From Pedobacter sp. BAL39 (GTDB lineage: Bacteria > Bacteroidota > Bacteroidia > Sphingobacteriales > Sphingobacteriaceae), in contig NZ_ABCM01000002.1 in NCBI RefSeq assembly GCF_000170795.1, positions 186,001-250,000 of the forward strand: a DNA stretch of 64,000 nt, given 5' to 3'. The notes below the pieces were generated by a model. That model saw nothing but the letters and a program-made list of their open reading frames with translations, made no database searches and had not been told where the DNA came from. Numbering within the stretch: position 1 is the stretch's first letter; every line of letters starts with the position of its first letter. The position numbers were made by a program, and so were the translations under genes. Shown piece by piece: positions 8,616-17,456 of this stretch.

Positions 8616-9608
8616 ATGGACAACAATAGTATGATTAATCATCCCGGTGTGATCATCGGTTTTGCAGTGCTGGTAGTAGTGATGCTGCTTCTGGATCTTG
8701 GTGTTTTCAATAAAAAGGTGCATGCCGTGTCGAGCAAGGAGGCCGCAATATGGTCCATTGTATGGATTACGCTGTCAATGGCTTTCAGTGGGGTCGTTTA
8801 CCTGACTTCAGGTTTTGAGAAATTTACACAGTTTCAGTCGGCCTACTGGATTGAGAAAGCACTTTCAGTAGATAACTTATTTGTATTTATCCTTGTTTTT
8901 GGATTTTTCAAGGTACCCAAGGAACTGCATCACAAAGTACTTTTCTGGGGAATCATTGGGGCATTGCTTTTCCGCGCCATTTTTATCTTTGCTGGCGTCG
9001 GTTTAATCAACCTGACTTATCTTCCGGAAATGGAGCTTTTCGGGCACATGGTCCGCATCAATGTAGTGTTGTTGATTTTCGGTTTATTCCTGATTTACGC
9101 AGGAATCAAGTCTGGTACAGGAGATGACGATGATGAGGAGGAGAAGGATTTCAGCAAGAGTGCCGGTGCACGTTTGGTTTATAAATTCTTCAAGGTGAGT
9201 AAAGAATTTGACGGCGGTAAGTTTTTTACGATAGAAAATGGTGTCAAGATCGCAACTCCATTGCTGGTGGTGGTTGCAGTAATTGAATTTACCGATCTAC
9301 TGTTTGCTGTGGATTCCATTCCGGCCATTTTTGCCATTGCGCCAGATGATCCGCTTATTCTTTATACTTCCAATATCTTTGCTATTCTCGGTCTGCGGGC
9401 ATTGTACTTCCTGTTAGCCAATTTCATTCACATGTTTAGCCTGTTGAAATACGGATTGGCAATTATCCTGACCTTTATTGGTGTAAAGATGGTGATCGCA
9501 CCGATTTATCACATTTCATCACCTTTGTCATTGTCGATTGTGGGAGGGGTGCTGATCCTATCGGTTATTGCTTCGTTGATCTTCGTGCCTAAGGAAAAGG
9601 TTGGATAA
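8616..9608 (+). CDS. terC: TerC/Alx-family integral membrane protein
   Basis: The 330-residue inner-membrane protein has about eight or nine helices. The conserved acidic positions are visible: LLLDLGVFNKK in helix 1, YWIEKALSVDNLFVFILVF in helix 3, and VVAVIEFTDLLFAVDSIPAI in the later half. These Asp/Glu residues are thought to bind a metal, and Alx/TerC members move Mn2+ or related ions. An acidic cytoplasmic loop (GDDDDEEEKD) sits mid-protein. It is the last gene of the Ter operon, 40 bp after the unknown protein, and ends at a strong terminator. Confidence 0.95.
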   Translation: MDNNSMINHPGVIIGFAVLVVVMLLLDLGVFNKKVHAVSSKEAAIWSIVWITLSMAFSGVVYLTSGFEKFTQFQSAYWIEKALSVDNLFVFILVFGFFKVPKELHHKVLFWGIIGALLFRAIFIFAGVGLINLTYLPEMELFGHMVRINVVLLIFGLFLIYAGIKSGTGDDDDEEEKDFSKSAGARLVYKFFKVSKEFDGGKFFTIENGVKIATPLLVVVAVIEFTDLLFAVDSIPAIFAIAPDDPLILYTSNIFAILGLRALYFLLANFIHMFSLLKYGLAIILTFIGVKMVIAPIYHISSPLSLSIVGGVLILSVIASLIFVPKEKVG

Positions 9609-9623
9609 CTGGATTTTGGAAAT

Positions 9624-9661
9624 AAAAAAAGCTTCCTGAAATATTTCAGGAAGCTTTTTTT
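9624..9661. terminator. Bidirectional rho-independent terminator
   Basis: This is a perfect 38-bp palindrome: seven A, then GCTTCCTGAAAT, its mirror, then seven T. It lies between the converging terC (+) and ompA-like (-) genes and has a U-tract in both directions, so it can end both transcripts. Confidence 0.93.
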
Positions 9662-9677
9662 ATGGATTTTACAATGA

Positions 9678-11024
9678 CTAGTACAATGTAAATTCTACCC
9701 TACGGTTTTGTTGACGACCAGCTGCAGTTTTGTTGGTTGCAATTGGTTGGTTTGGTCCGTAACCTGTAGCTTCCACTCTTGATGCATTCACACCCTGAGA
9801 TACCAGGTAAGCTTTTACAGATTCAGCTCTTTCTTTCGACAAGCGAAGGTTAAGTGCCATAGAACCAGTGTTGTCAGTATGACCTGCCAGTTTAAGGCTG
9901 AAGTTTTTCTCTACTAATAAAGCTGCCACTCTGTTCAATGTATTGAATGAAGTAGAACGGATAGTTGCTTTACCTAAGTCAAACTCTAAGTTTTTGATCG
10001 CTTCATCAACTACACGACGGTCGGCTTCGGTAACGATTACTTTTTCAGTAACGATAGGTCTTGGAGTTTTCAATGGACATCCGGCACCATCAACCTGAGT
10101 ATTTGCAGGTGTTCCTGGGCATTTGTCAAATTTGTTTGCTACACCATCGCCATCATCATCACCCATATCTTTGGCGTATTGTTCCTGATCTCTCAATCTG
10201 TTTTGCTCTTCAGTAGACAATGCTCTTCTCAGCTCAGCACTTTCAGCGGCACTTTGCTCACGAAGAGCAGCGATAGGGCTGAAGTTTTGTAATTGAGGGG
10301 CACCTTTTTTACCAAGGGCAATCTCTACACCAGCATGAGCATAAGAGAACCTGTCGTTGGCTGCACCACTCACGCCATCGAAGTTTTTACCTTTAACAAA
10401 GTTTACGTTATAACCAAGGTCGATGTTTACACCATTGGAAATGCCCAGTTTAAAACCTGCACCAACCGGTACGAACCAGTTTTCATGGAATCCCTGATTT
10501 GTTGCATTGGCAATTGCAGGAGCACCCGCTTCAGTTCTCAGTGTTGCACCTGAAGACATGTAACCAGCACCTATTGTTGCATACGGAGAAAGGATGTTCT
10601 TTTTCTGGTTTAAGCTCAGGTTAGCAATGGTAAAGTTTGCACTTAAAGCTGCTGACCAGTCTATGGATGTAGTAAAGCCAGTCTGATCAAGCTGTGCTTG
10701 AGTACCAGGGTAATTATTAGCTCTCATTCCTCTTACCTTACCAGCAAGGAAATCTGCCTGGATACCAAATCCCGGAACGATTTGCTTTTTAACATATGCA
10801 CCGTAACCCCAGCTTTCAGTAGGCGTATAGAAGTCGCCGTTTGATCTGTTGTTGAATGGAGTGTAATGAGTAAGCATACCCCCATTTAAACCGATTGACC
10901 AGGTACGGAAGCTTTTCTTATCAAAACGTTTAGTGGTATCAGAAGACATGTCCTGAGCAAATAAATGCGATGATAATCCCACCAGAGATACAATCATTGC
11001 TGTTTTTGTAATGTTAGATTTCAT
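9678..11024 (-). CDS. OmpA-family outer-membrane protein with TSP3 repeats
   Basis: This 448-residue protein has a signal peptide ending near LFAQ (residues 21-24). An eight-stranded-barrel-type N-terminal domain (about 38-235, with AYVKKQIVPGFGIQADFL) is followed by an Ala/Glu-rich helix. A calcium-binding thrombospondin type 3 repeat (DDDGDGVANKFDKCPGTP, about 288-305) leads to the OmpA peptidoglycan-binding domain (about 340-448) with LAGHTDNTGS and the NRRVEF end. It anchors the outer membrane to peptidoglycan and is usually abundant in this phylum. It is transcribed alone and ends at the shared palindrome. Confidence 0.95.
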   Translation of the reverse strand: MKSNITKTAMIVSLVGLSSHLFAQDMSSDTTKRFDKKSFRTWSIGLNGGMLTHYTPFNNRSNGDFYTPTESWGYGAYVKKQIVPGFGIQADFLAGKVRGMRANNYPGTQAQLDQTGFTTSIDWSAALSANFTIANLSLNQKKNILSPYATIGAGYMSSGATLRTEAGAPAIANATNQGFHENWFVPVGAGFKLGISNGVNIDLGYNVNFVKGKNFDGVSGAANDRFSYAHAGVEIALGKKGAPQLQNFSPIAALREQSAAESAELRRALSTEEQNRLRDQEQYAKDMGDDDGDGVANKFDKCPGTPANTQVDGAGCPLKTPRPIVTEKVIVTEADRRVVDEAIKNLEFDLGKATIRSTSFNTLNRVAALLVEKNFSLKLAGHTDNTGSMALNLRLSKERAESVKAYLVSQGVNASRVEATGYGPNQPIATNKTAAGRQQNRRVEFTLY

Positions 11025-11245
11025 TTTGTTTTCTTGTTAGATGTAAACTTCAGCATCACACTGAATTATTCCTCAGGTTGTAATAATCCTGCCAAAGGCT
11101 GATCTGTTGAGAAAATGAGTTTTGAATCTATTAGTAATCAGAATGTTACCGTGACGTTAAGAAATTTGAATAAAATTGATACGCTCAGTTAAAGAATCGA
11201 ATTTTTGTATAGTATTTGCTACATTTTAGTTAAACGACCTTAATT

Positions 11246-12628
11246 TTAAAGCTCGAAAACTTCTCCTTTTTCGGGTACATCAACCCGGTATCGGGCTTCT
11301 GTCAGCGCATCAGAGAGGCTTTGCATACTTTTGGGCTCGCCATGAACCAGGAAAATGCGCGTATTTTCAACTTTCTGTTGTTGTACGGTGTTCATGAGGT
11401 CCTCATGATCACCGTGGCCGCTGAGCAGATCCGTCTGCTGAATAGTGGCATATACCATAAGGTCCCTGTTACGGAGCCTGATGATCGGATCGCCGCGTAA
11501 CAGACGATGCCCTAGCGTACCTTTAGCACAGTAGCCAATGAAAAGAATGGTGCAGTAGTAGTTTTGTATGTTGTAATACAGGTGGTCCTGAATCCTGCCG
11601 CCTTCAAGCATTCCCGCCGAAGAGATGATGATGCAAGGCTCATGGTAATTGGATACAGACATACTTTCTTTTTTATCCTGGACGTAGGAGAGCTCGTCAA
11701 AATCAAACTCATCACCTTTGCTGCGATAGAATGCTTTTGCATCCTCATTGAGCAGATCGTGGTGCCTGCGGTAAACATCTGTGGCAAATTCTGCAAGGGG
11801 GCTGTCGACGAATATTTTTACCGGTGGGAGCAAGCCTTTACTGAAAATTTGGTTCAGTGCATATACCAGCGCCTGTGTTCTTCCGATGCTAAAGGCGGGG
11901 ATGATCAGTCTGCCGGGGAATTTGACGCAGGCTTCATTGATGGTCTGTACAAGTTTTTGCTCGAGGGTTTCGAGTTTGGAGTGAAATTTACCACCATACG
12001 TCGATTCACAGACCAGGAAGTCCACTTCGGGGATGACTTCAGGATCTACGAGCACAGGGTAATTCTTCCTTCCGATGTCACCGGTAAATGCAATTTTTTT
12101 CTCCCGGCCCTCATCATTGATGGTCAGCACGATGGCTGCGGCTCCGAGGAGGTGACCCACAGGAATGAAACATAACGTTACCTGATCATTTATTCTAAAT
12201 TGCTTATGAAAGCCGACGGTTACAAAACGTTCCACTGTATCCATCACGTGTTTTTGGAGGTACAGAGGCTTCGGGCCTGAACTGCGGTTTTTTCCTTTGG
12301 ATCGTTTTTGCTGTTTGCTGAGAAAGATGTTTACGGAGTCCAGTAGGAGTAATTCACTAAGGTCTGCCGTTGGTGGAGTACAAAGAATCTGGCCTTGAAA
12401 ACCCATGCGCACAAGCGTCGGCAGGTTGCCGGAGTGGTCAATGTGTGCATGTGTAAGTATGACAACGTCTAAATCGGCCGGGTCGAAAGGAAAATATTGA
12501 TTCTCTTCCTGATAAGTTTCCTTTTCATAATCAAGACCGCAATCAATCAGAATATTGTAGTCTTTTAATTGCAGCAGATGCATACTCCCGGTTACCTGTC
12601 TTGCTGCTCCCCAAATGGTCAGTTTCAT
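11246..12628 (-). CDS. Metallo-beta-lactamase/beta-CASP RNase-like hydrolase
   Basis: The 460-residue protein has the metallo-beta-lactamase fold with the zinc motif LTHAHIDHSG near residues 58-67 and further ligands in GHLLGAAAI and FTGDIGR. The beta-CASP insertion (about 190-390) carries FVDSPLA and IISSAGMLEGGR. The C-terminal RMMBL-type segment includes LSGHGDHEDL and IFLVHGEPKSM. This is the CPSF73/YSH1-like exonuclease group, with predicted cytosolic RNA 3'-end or turnover activity. The gene is single, with about 70 bp to the next upstream gene. Confidence 0.93.
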   Translation of the reverse strand: MKLTIWGAARQVTGSMHLLQLKDYNILIDCGLDYEKETYQEENQYFPFDPADLDVVILTHAHIDHSGNLPTLVRMGFQGQILCTPPTADLSELLLLDSVNIFLSKQQKRSKGKNRSSGPKPLYLQKHVMDTVERFVTVGFHKQFRINDQVTLCFIPVGHLLGAAAIVLTINDEGREKKIAFTGDIGRKNYPVLVDPEVIPEVDFLVCESTYGGKFHSKLETLEQKLVQTINEACVKFPGRLIIPAFSIGRTQALVYALNQIFSKGLLPPVKIFVDSPLAEFATDVYRRHHDLLNEDAKAFYRSKGDEFDFDELSYVQDKKESMSVSNYHEPCIIISSAGMLEGGRIQDHLYYNIQNYYCTILFIGYCAKGTLGHRLLRGDPIIRLRNRDLMVYATIQQTDLLSGHGDHEDLMNTVQQQKVENTRIFLVHGEPKSMQSLSDALTEARYRVDVPEKGEVFEL

Positions 12629-12699
12629 AGTTGTTTGTCGTCCTTAATTTGGCAATATATGTCATTTTAAAAAAATGAACTGCTTTTTTTTATGATTTC

Positions 12700-13554
12700 T
12701 TATACCTCGTATGGCATATTCCAACTTGAAGTCTTGTAACTATAGTCCAAAAATAACGGAACATTGGTGCTTTCCACGATTTTCCATTTCAGCAATTCGT
12801 CTGTGAAAGCAGGGGCAGGGAGTTGGCTTCGTATGGCCGCTTTGGTATAAAACTCTTGTCGCTGCGGATGGTGTGGACAGCAGACATTATAGATGTTGCC
12901 GAAAGCTTTTCTTTCGATGATGCGTTTGACAACTCCTATACAGTCGTCGAGGTGGACGAGATTAACGGGGGCCTGGCCATTGGCGATGCCGGATTTTCCA
13001 CTAAAGAACCTTCCCGGGTTTCTGCCTGGGCCTACCAGGCCGGCAAACCTGATGATGGTAGTTGTAAATGCAGGATGGTGAATCAGGTATTGCTCAGTAT
13101 CCGCCATGGCCTTGCCGGAAGCCGTATCAGGTCGCAGTGGCGAAGCCTCTGTTATCTTTTCATTATGATCACCGTACACTGCGGTGGAGCTGATAAAGAT
13201 GATTTGTTTTACGCCATGCTTTACCGCTGCACCAGCAATTTGTGTGATTTTTGGAAGAAAGCTGTCCTGCTCTCCGCTGCTGCGTTTGGGGGGGATGTTG
13301 ATCAGTAGCACCTCCTGACCAAAAAAGAGCGGATCGTAGCTGGACTCTTCCTGTTGAAAGTTGACGAAAAAAGCATTGATATGTGCCGCTTCCATTAATT
13401 TTAATTTGTCGGGACTAGTTGTAGAGCCGGATACCCGATAACCTGTCTTGACCAAGGCTGAGGCTAGTGAAAGGCCAAACCATCCGCAGCCGAGAATGCT
13501 GATGCCGCTACTGTGATCAAATGACCTTGTTTTTTTATTTGTTTCTTCTGGCAA
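12700..13554 (-). CDS. NAD(P)-dependent epimerase/dehydratase-like SDR protein
   Basis: The 284-residue protein has a Rossmann glycine motif near the start (ILGCGWFGLSLASAL) and IIFISSTAVYGD, whose Ser and Tyr lie in the extended-SDR active-site region. The expected YxxxK is not obvious, because TASGKAMADTE replaces it. The resemblance is to YeeZ-like SDR proteins that favour small sugar or coenzyme substrates, but none is identifiable. The only usable start I see is TTG at 13554; an in-frame stop lies a short way upstream and no ATG precedes the Rossmann motif. Confidence 0.82.
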   Translation of the reverse strand: MPEETNKKTRSFDHSSGISILGCGWFGLSLASALVKTGYRVSGSTTSPDKLKLMEAAHINAFFVNFQQEESSYDPLFFGQEVLLINIPPKRSSGEQDSFLPKITQIAGAAVKHGVKQIIFISSTAVYGDHNEKITEASPLRPDTASGKAMADTEQYLIHHPAFTTTIIRFAGLVGPGRNPGRFFSGKSGIANGQAPVNLVHLDDCIGVVKRIIERKAFGNIYNVCCPHHPQRQEFYTKAAIRSQLPAPAFTDELLKWKIVESTNVPLFLDYSYKTSSWNMPYEV

Positions 13555-13653
13555 TTTAGGAGTAGTTATGGAGATTGCGATTAGGAGATTAGTTTTTTCA
13601 TAAAAAAAGGGAAATGTCTTAACATACCCCTTTTTAACTAAACGATTTAGTGT

Positions 13654-13860
13654 TTAAAGAACAGTTACATTTGCTGCTTCAGGTCCTTTTTTTCCATCAT
13701 TCAATTCGAATTCCACGCTATCACCTTCATTTAATTCTCTGAAGGAATCTCCTGCAATAGCTGAAAAGTGTACGAAAATATCTTTGCCCCCGTTTTCCGG
13801 AGTTATAAATCCAAATCCTTTCGCAGAATTAAACCATTTAACTTTTCCTGTTGTACGCAT
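13654..13860 (-). CDS. Cold-shock protein (CspA family)
   Basis: The protein is 68 residues when started at the ATG at 13860, giving [19 protein letters not shown], the classical N-terminus. The frame stays open 18 codons upstream, but that extension is not part of the fold. RNP1 (KGFGFI) and RNP2 (DIFVHFSAI) are present. It binds single-stranded RNA and acts as an RNA chaperone. The 175-bp AT-rich stretch upstream may include a long leader, as is common for csp genes, and the gene is divergent from the next. Confidence 0.96.
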   Translation of the reverse strand: MRTTGKVKWFNSAKGFGFITPENGGKDIFVHFSAIAGDSFRELNEGDSVEFELNDGKKGPEAANVTVL

Positions 13861-14035
13861 ATTATTATGATATATATTTCGATGTGAAAATAATGAATTG
13901 GATTTTGATATCAAAATTTTAAAATTTAACTCATAATATTATTCAATGTGTTACATTTTAACGTTCCGGTCGGGCCAGACAAACCTATTCGCTGTAACAT
14001 TGTTGTGAAGTAATTAACAGACATCATTACTGCTT

Positions 14036-14287
14036 ATGGAAAACAGAGATAACGAATTTGAAAAAAAACAGGTATTGGTCGAAGGACAGGAAAAACAGGA
14101 AAAAGTTAACTATCCTGAGCCTGAAGAAGAGAACCTGGGTTTGGATGCAGATGGCTCCTCAAAGTGGTCTGAAGGGGAAAAACCGTTAAATAATGACAAC
14201 GACAGGGTGACTGGAAATCCCGATGGTGAGGATGACAGCCATGACTCAACGGTGGCTCCCGGACACTCTCCGTTGATGGATAAATAA
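14036..14287 (+). CDS. Small acidic, disordered hypothetical protein
   Basis: This 83-residue protein is rich in Glu, Asp, Asn, Gly and Pro, with no hydrophobic core, signal peptide or membrane helix. It begins MENRDNEFEKKQVLVEG. It looks intrinsically disordered. Similar short acidic proteins are common in Pedobacter, but I cannot name a family. It lies divergent from the cold-shock gene and 53 bp upstream of a lipoprotein gene, so a shared stress-linked transcript is possible. Confidence 0.6.
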   Translation: MENRDNEFEKKQVLVEGQEKQEKVNYPEPEEENLGLDADGSSKWSEGEKPLNNDNDRVTGNPDGEDDSHDSTVAPGHSPLMDK

Positions 14288-14340
14288 TGATTCTGGCATT
14301 ATTTTTACTTGATAGGGTATATACACAAAAAAGATAGGTT

Positions 14341-14808
14341 ATGAAAAAGATATTTTCAATGATTGCATTAACTGTAGTATTGGCTGCATGTGGTAATAAT
14401 GCAAAGGAAGAAGCCAGAATTAAACAAGAAGCTGCTGCTGCAGTAAGAGATAGTTTAAAATTGGATAGTTTTAACAGAGCTGAGCAACAAAAGATTGCAG
14501 TTGCAAAAGAAGAGAAAATAAGAGAAGAAAAACGCATGTTACTTTTGTCTGAGCGTAACGAAGCAGCGGCTGCATCCGCGGCAAATAGTGGCGGTGCAAC
14601 AGAAGCGACCACTACCAAAAAGAAAGGTTGGAGTCAGGCTGCTAAAGGCGCTGCAATCGGTGCCGGTGCAGGCGCTATCGGCGGGCTATTGATCGATAAG
14701 AAAAAAGGAAGAGGTGCGATTATCGGAGGTGTTGTCGGTGCAGGTACCGGTTATGTGATCGGTAGAGGACAAGACCGTAAATCGGGTAGGGTTCAGCCTA
14801 AAAATTAA
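14341..14808 (+). CDS. Glycine-zipper lipoprotein (YMGG-like)
   Basis: The 155-residue protein has a lipoprotein signal ending in LAACG (Cys17), then a charged helical stalk. Residues 100-145 form a glycine-zipper hairpin, with AAIGAGAGAIGGLLID and AIIGGVVGAGTGYVIG separated by the basic turn KKKGRG. Two such helices typically insert in or associate with a membrane. Function is unknown; envelope stress proteins often have this layout. A terminator follows within 30 bp. Confidence 0.82.
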   Translation: MKKIFSMIALTVVLAACGNNAKEEARIKQEAAAAVRDSLKLDSFNRAEQQKIAVAKEEKIREEKRMLLLSERNEAAAASAANSGGATEATTTKKKGWSQAAKGAAIGAGAGAIGGLLIDKKKGRGAIIGGVVGAGTGYVIGRGQDRKSGRVQPKN

Positions 14809-14833
14809 GAAGCTATACGCCGTAAAAAGCAGA

Positions 14834-14862
14834 AGCGGATGCCATTGGTGTCCGCTTTTTTT
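14834..14862 (+). terminator. Rho-independent terminator after glycine-zipper gene
   Basis: The stem AGCGGA/TCCGCT has an 11-nt loop and is followed by a run of seven T, 25 bp after the stop codon. Confidence 0.8.
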
Positions 14863-15114
14863 ATGGGGAATGCATTGGGGAATTCCACATGTTGATTGTG
14901 GAGCTCATGCAAATTGGGGAAAATGTGCTACGATGCCTGATCATAAATTGGTTTCTGGCACGACAATGATTTTGTTTTTTTGTAAGATGTGTGCTTAAAA
15001 AAGTGTCTTATTTGGTCTTGAACGGAGTTTTTATGTCCATGCACTATGAATGGCCATGCGCTGATCAGATTCTGGTCTGGTTTTTTCAATAGGTAAATCG
15101 AAATCATACCCAAA
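14863..15114. other. Intergenic stretch with no gene recognised
   Basis: This stretch holds no convincing reading frame and no exact TAnnTTTG box. The last 40 bp before 15115 resemble the sequence before the decayed copy at 15831, so they belong to the duplicated unit. Confidence 0.5.
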
Positions 15115-15486
15115 ATGAAAACAATTGTCACTTTACTTTTATTATCTGTTGTTTGTTTTTCGAGCTGTAAAAAAGATAGCTCTTACGATAACCTCTCAAA
15201 TGCCATTTTGAAGAAAGAAGGCGTGCTAAGGGTAGAGTGCAACAATTGTGAAATAAAGTACAATGTTCAAAGCAAAGATTTTGCGACGAATGTGAAAGAA
15301 GGAAGCAATGACATTGCATTCTACTATTCAAGTGACTTCGATCTGAAAACTCAATTGATTTCAAAAGAGAATCAAAATATCCGTCTGATGGTGATTGACT
15401 CTTACGGAAGGATTATCTCAAATGAGTTGAGCAACTGCTCCGCAGGAGAGGTTCGTGTGAAGTCGTTTAACATCAACATCAAGTAA
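15115..15486 (+). CDS. Small predicted lipoprotein of unknown function
   Basis: The 123-residue protein has a lipoprotein signal ending in CFSSCKKD (acylated Cys near residue 18). A compact strand-rich domain follows, with a Cys pair (VECNNCEIKYN) and the end VRVKSFNINIK. There is no enzyme motif. It resembles small surface or periplasmic lipoproteins that bind partners through a beta sandwich, but no family is recognised. A clear terminator follows, and a shortened decayed copy of the same gene lies 345 bp downstream. Confidence 0.72.
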   Translation: MKTIVTLLLLSVVCFSSCKKDSSYDNLSNAILKKEGVLRVECNNCEIKYNVQSKDFATNVKEGSNDIAFYYSSDFDLKTQLISKENQNIRLMVIDSYGRIISNELSNCSAGEVRVKSFNINIK

Positions 15487-15523
15487 TCTTCAACCAAGAA
15501 AATTGATAATTCTTTATAAATGA

Positions 15524-15548
15524 CCAGCAGGTTCTGCTGGTTTTTTTT
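15524..15548 (+). terminator. Rho-independent terminator after the small lipoprotein gene
   Basis: A 7-bp stem CCAGCAG/CTGCTGG with a GTT loop is followed by eight T. Confidence 0.9.
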
Positions 15549-15830
15549 GCAATCTGTTTCTGTGGAGGTTCATTTCATTCATAATGAATAAGTTGATAGT
15601 TATTTTTAACTACATAATGGGGAAATCTCACCACGGGAATACCTTAGTGAAACGGGAGCTGTGTAAAGAGTCATGGTCGGGTAACACGCGTTTGTAAATT
15701 GATTTTAAGTGGTATAACGTCGTTTGGACTATTTAGAAAACGATTATTAAAACTGCAAGTATTATGGTATGTTTGCGGCTGTGATGTTGGCCTGATTTTT
15801 TCATCAGGGCAATTGAAATCACAAAGGGGA

Positions 15831-16067
15831 ATGAAAGCCAATTATTTTTTCTTTTTATTGATCCTCGGCTCAATTTATTCAGTGTCGGGAGTTTTGCATT
15901 CTATGATTTGTTGTAGAATGTCCGGCCATAGAAGAAATGTTGTAGCATCTTTATATAATTCGCTTGATGATGATTTGAAAACAGTTTTGATTTCTATGGG
16001 AATGCAACGCCAGATGTTGATGGTATTCCCGGCGGAGCTCAGGTCATTTAATTTTAATATAAAATAA
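15831..16067 (+). pseudogene. Degenerate, internally deleted copy of the lipoprotein gene at 15115
   Basis: The 78-codon frame from the ATG at 15831 aligns in pieces to the gene at 15115. Both have a hydrophobic leader after MK. The central third of the intact gene is missing. DLKTVLIS matches DLKTQLIS, then LMV matches LMV, and the end RSFNFNIK matches VKSFNINIK followed by TAA. About 40 bp before the start also match. The lipobox Cys is lost. The frame could still be translated, but it looks like a decaying duplicate. The open frame reaches back to 15699 without similarity. Confidence 0.6.
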
Positions 16068-16095
16068 CGCTTTCTTAAACTCAATCAAACAACTC

Positions 16096-17442
16096 ATGTA
16101 TCAGCGTACACTCACATTCATAGACAGATTAAGAAAAAACGGATTGGCAAAGTGGTTCATTTTTGTTTTGATATCCAGTGTGTGCATCTCTTTGCTGCTG
16201 AGCTCAATGGGAATGAACCCAAATGTGCTGTTTTACCTGGGTAAGTTTTTAAATGGTAATGAGAAATCCGGACAGGGTGACTCCTGGACAGCCATGACAG
16301 AAGCACTGACCTATTTAAGGAAACATCCCATGGACTCTGTTTATGAAGCAATGTTTGCCATCAAGTTAAAGTTTCAATATCCTCTAAGTAGTTTGCTGTT
16401 GTTCGACATTCCAAATCGGTTATTTGGATGGTCGTACTACGGTATAGCAAATCTACTTGATTTGGTTTCGCGCATATCCGTAATCGGTACCGGACTTGTG
16501 TCTGCAAAGATACTGACACTGGTACTTCATGAACAAAGGTTTGAGAAATTGCAGATTGCCTCACGTTTTACTACAGTTGCACTTTATGTACTGGTTTTTG
16601 CCCTGATGCTTTTGTTCTACCCACTGCTCCGTTCCTATTATCTTGGACAGATCCAGACCATACTTACATTTCTTACTGTACTTTCTATTTTGTGCTGGCA
16701 GTACAACAGACGCATGATGGCCGGGATATTGATTGGTTTAATCTGCGTAGTAAAACCCCAGCTTGGTGTCCTTTTTCTATGGGGATTGATCAGGAAACAA
16801 TGGAAAATGTTTTTTGCAGGAATGTTTGTACTGGGCATTTTTTCTGCGATCTCTATTGGGTTCTATGGTTTCAAAAATAACCTGCAGTATCTGGAGGTGC
16901 TTTCTTACCTTTCACATCACGGGGAGACCTATTATCCAAATCAGTCCATAAACGGATTGGTAAACCGTTTCACTTTCAATGGTCTGATTCTGGATTGGGA
17001 TGGTAAATTTCCGCCATACTCGGATGTGGTTTATTTTATTACTGTGATTTCTTCCGCCACAATTATGTTGGTCAGCTTATTCTGGAATTACACCACGAAA
17101 TATCCGCATATCATTGATTTTTGTTTAGTCATTCTATGCACTACTATTGCTTCTCCAATTGCATGGGAGCATCATTATGGCATCCTGTTTCCGATATTCA
17201 TTATTCTTTCGCCTTACGCGTGTTATTACAATGAGGATAAGAAGTTTGCACTATTGCTGTTTGGGTTTGGGTTTTTGCTTGCTTCGCAATATTTCGAGGC
17301 AGTGAAATCCTTGGCTGACTCGCGCTGGAATGTGTTGCAGTCGTATTTATTTTTTGGTGCGGTGATCATTGTGGCATTTCTTTTTCAGGTGTCTTACCGG
17401 ATCAACCGAAAAATAAAAGATGAGCCATCTCCATTGAAATAA
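16096..17442 (+). CDS. GT87/DUF2029-type membrane glycosyltransferase
   Basis: The 448-residue protein has about ten membrane helices and belongs to the polyprenyl-phosphate-mannose-dependent mannosyltransferase-like (GT-C) group. An acidic residue pair sits in the first periplasmic loop (SGQGDSWTAM), and VVKPQLGVLFLWGLIRK matches the family's conserved KPQ helix. It would transfer a hexose from a lipid carrier on the outer face of the inner membrane. It is the first gene of the polysaccharide region and ends 14 bp from the converging gene for a secreted glycoside hydrolase. Confidence 0.8.
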   Translation: MYQRTLTFIDRLRKNGLAKWFIFVLISSVCISLLLSSMGMNPNVLFYLGKFLNGNEKSGQGDSWTAMTEALTYLRKHPMDSVYEAMFAIKLKFQYPLSSLLLFDIPNRLFGWSYYGIANLLDLVSRISVIGTGLVSAKILTLVLHEQRFEKLQIASRFTTVALYVLVFALMLLFYPLLRSYYLGQIQTILTFLTVLSILCWQYNRRMMAGILIGLICVVKPQLGVLFLWGLIRKQWKMFFAGMFVLGIFSAISIGFYGFKNNLQYLEVLSYLSHHGETYYPNQSINGLVNRFTFNGLILDWDGKFPPYSDVVYFITVISSATIMLVSLFWNYTTKYPHIIDFCLVILCTTIASPIAWEHHYGILFPIFIILSPYACYYNEDKKFALLLFGFGFLLASQYFEAVKSLADSRWNVLQSYLFFGAVIIVAFLFQVSYRINRKIKDEPSPLK

Positions 17443-17456
17443 CTCATCTTGATAAT

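Noticed and set aside
11564..12175. 203-codon frame antisense to the beta-CASP hydrolase
   Set aside because: Shadow of a strongly coding minus-strand gene; its protein has no coherent domain.
14928..15131. 67-codon minus-strand frame
   Set aside because: Overlaps the start of the small lipoprotein gene and has no recognisable pattern.
15699..15830. 5' extension of the degenerate lipoprotein frame
   Set aside because: No similarity to the parent gene; the alignment begins at the ATG at 15831.
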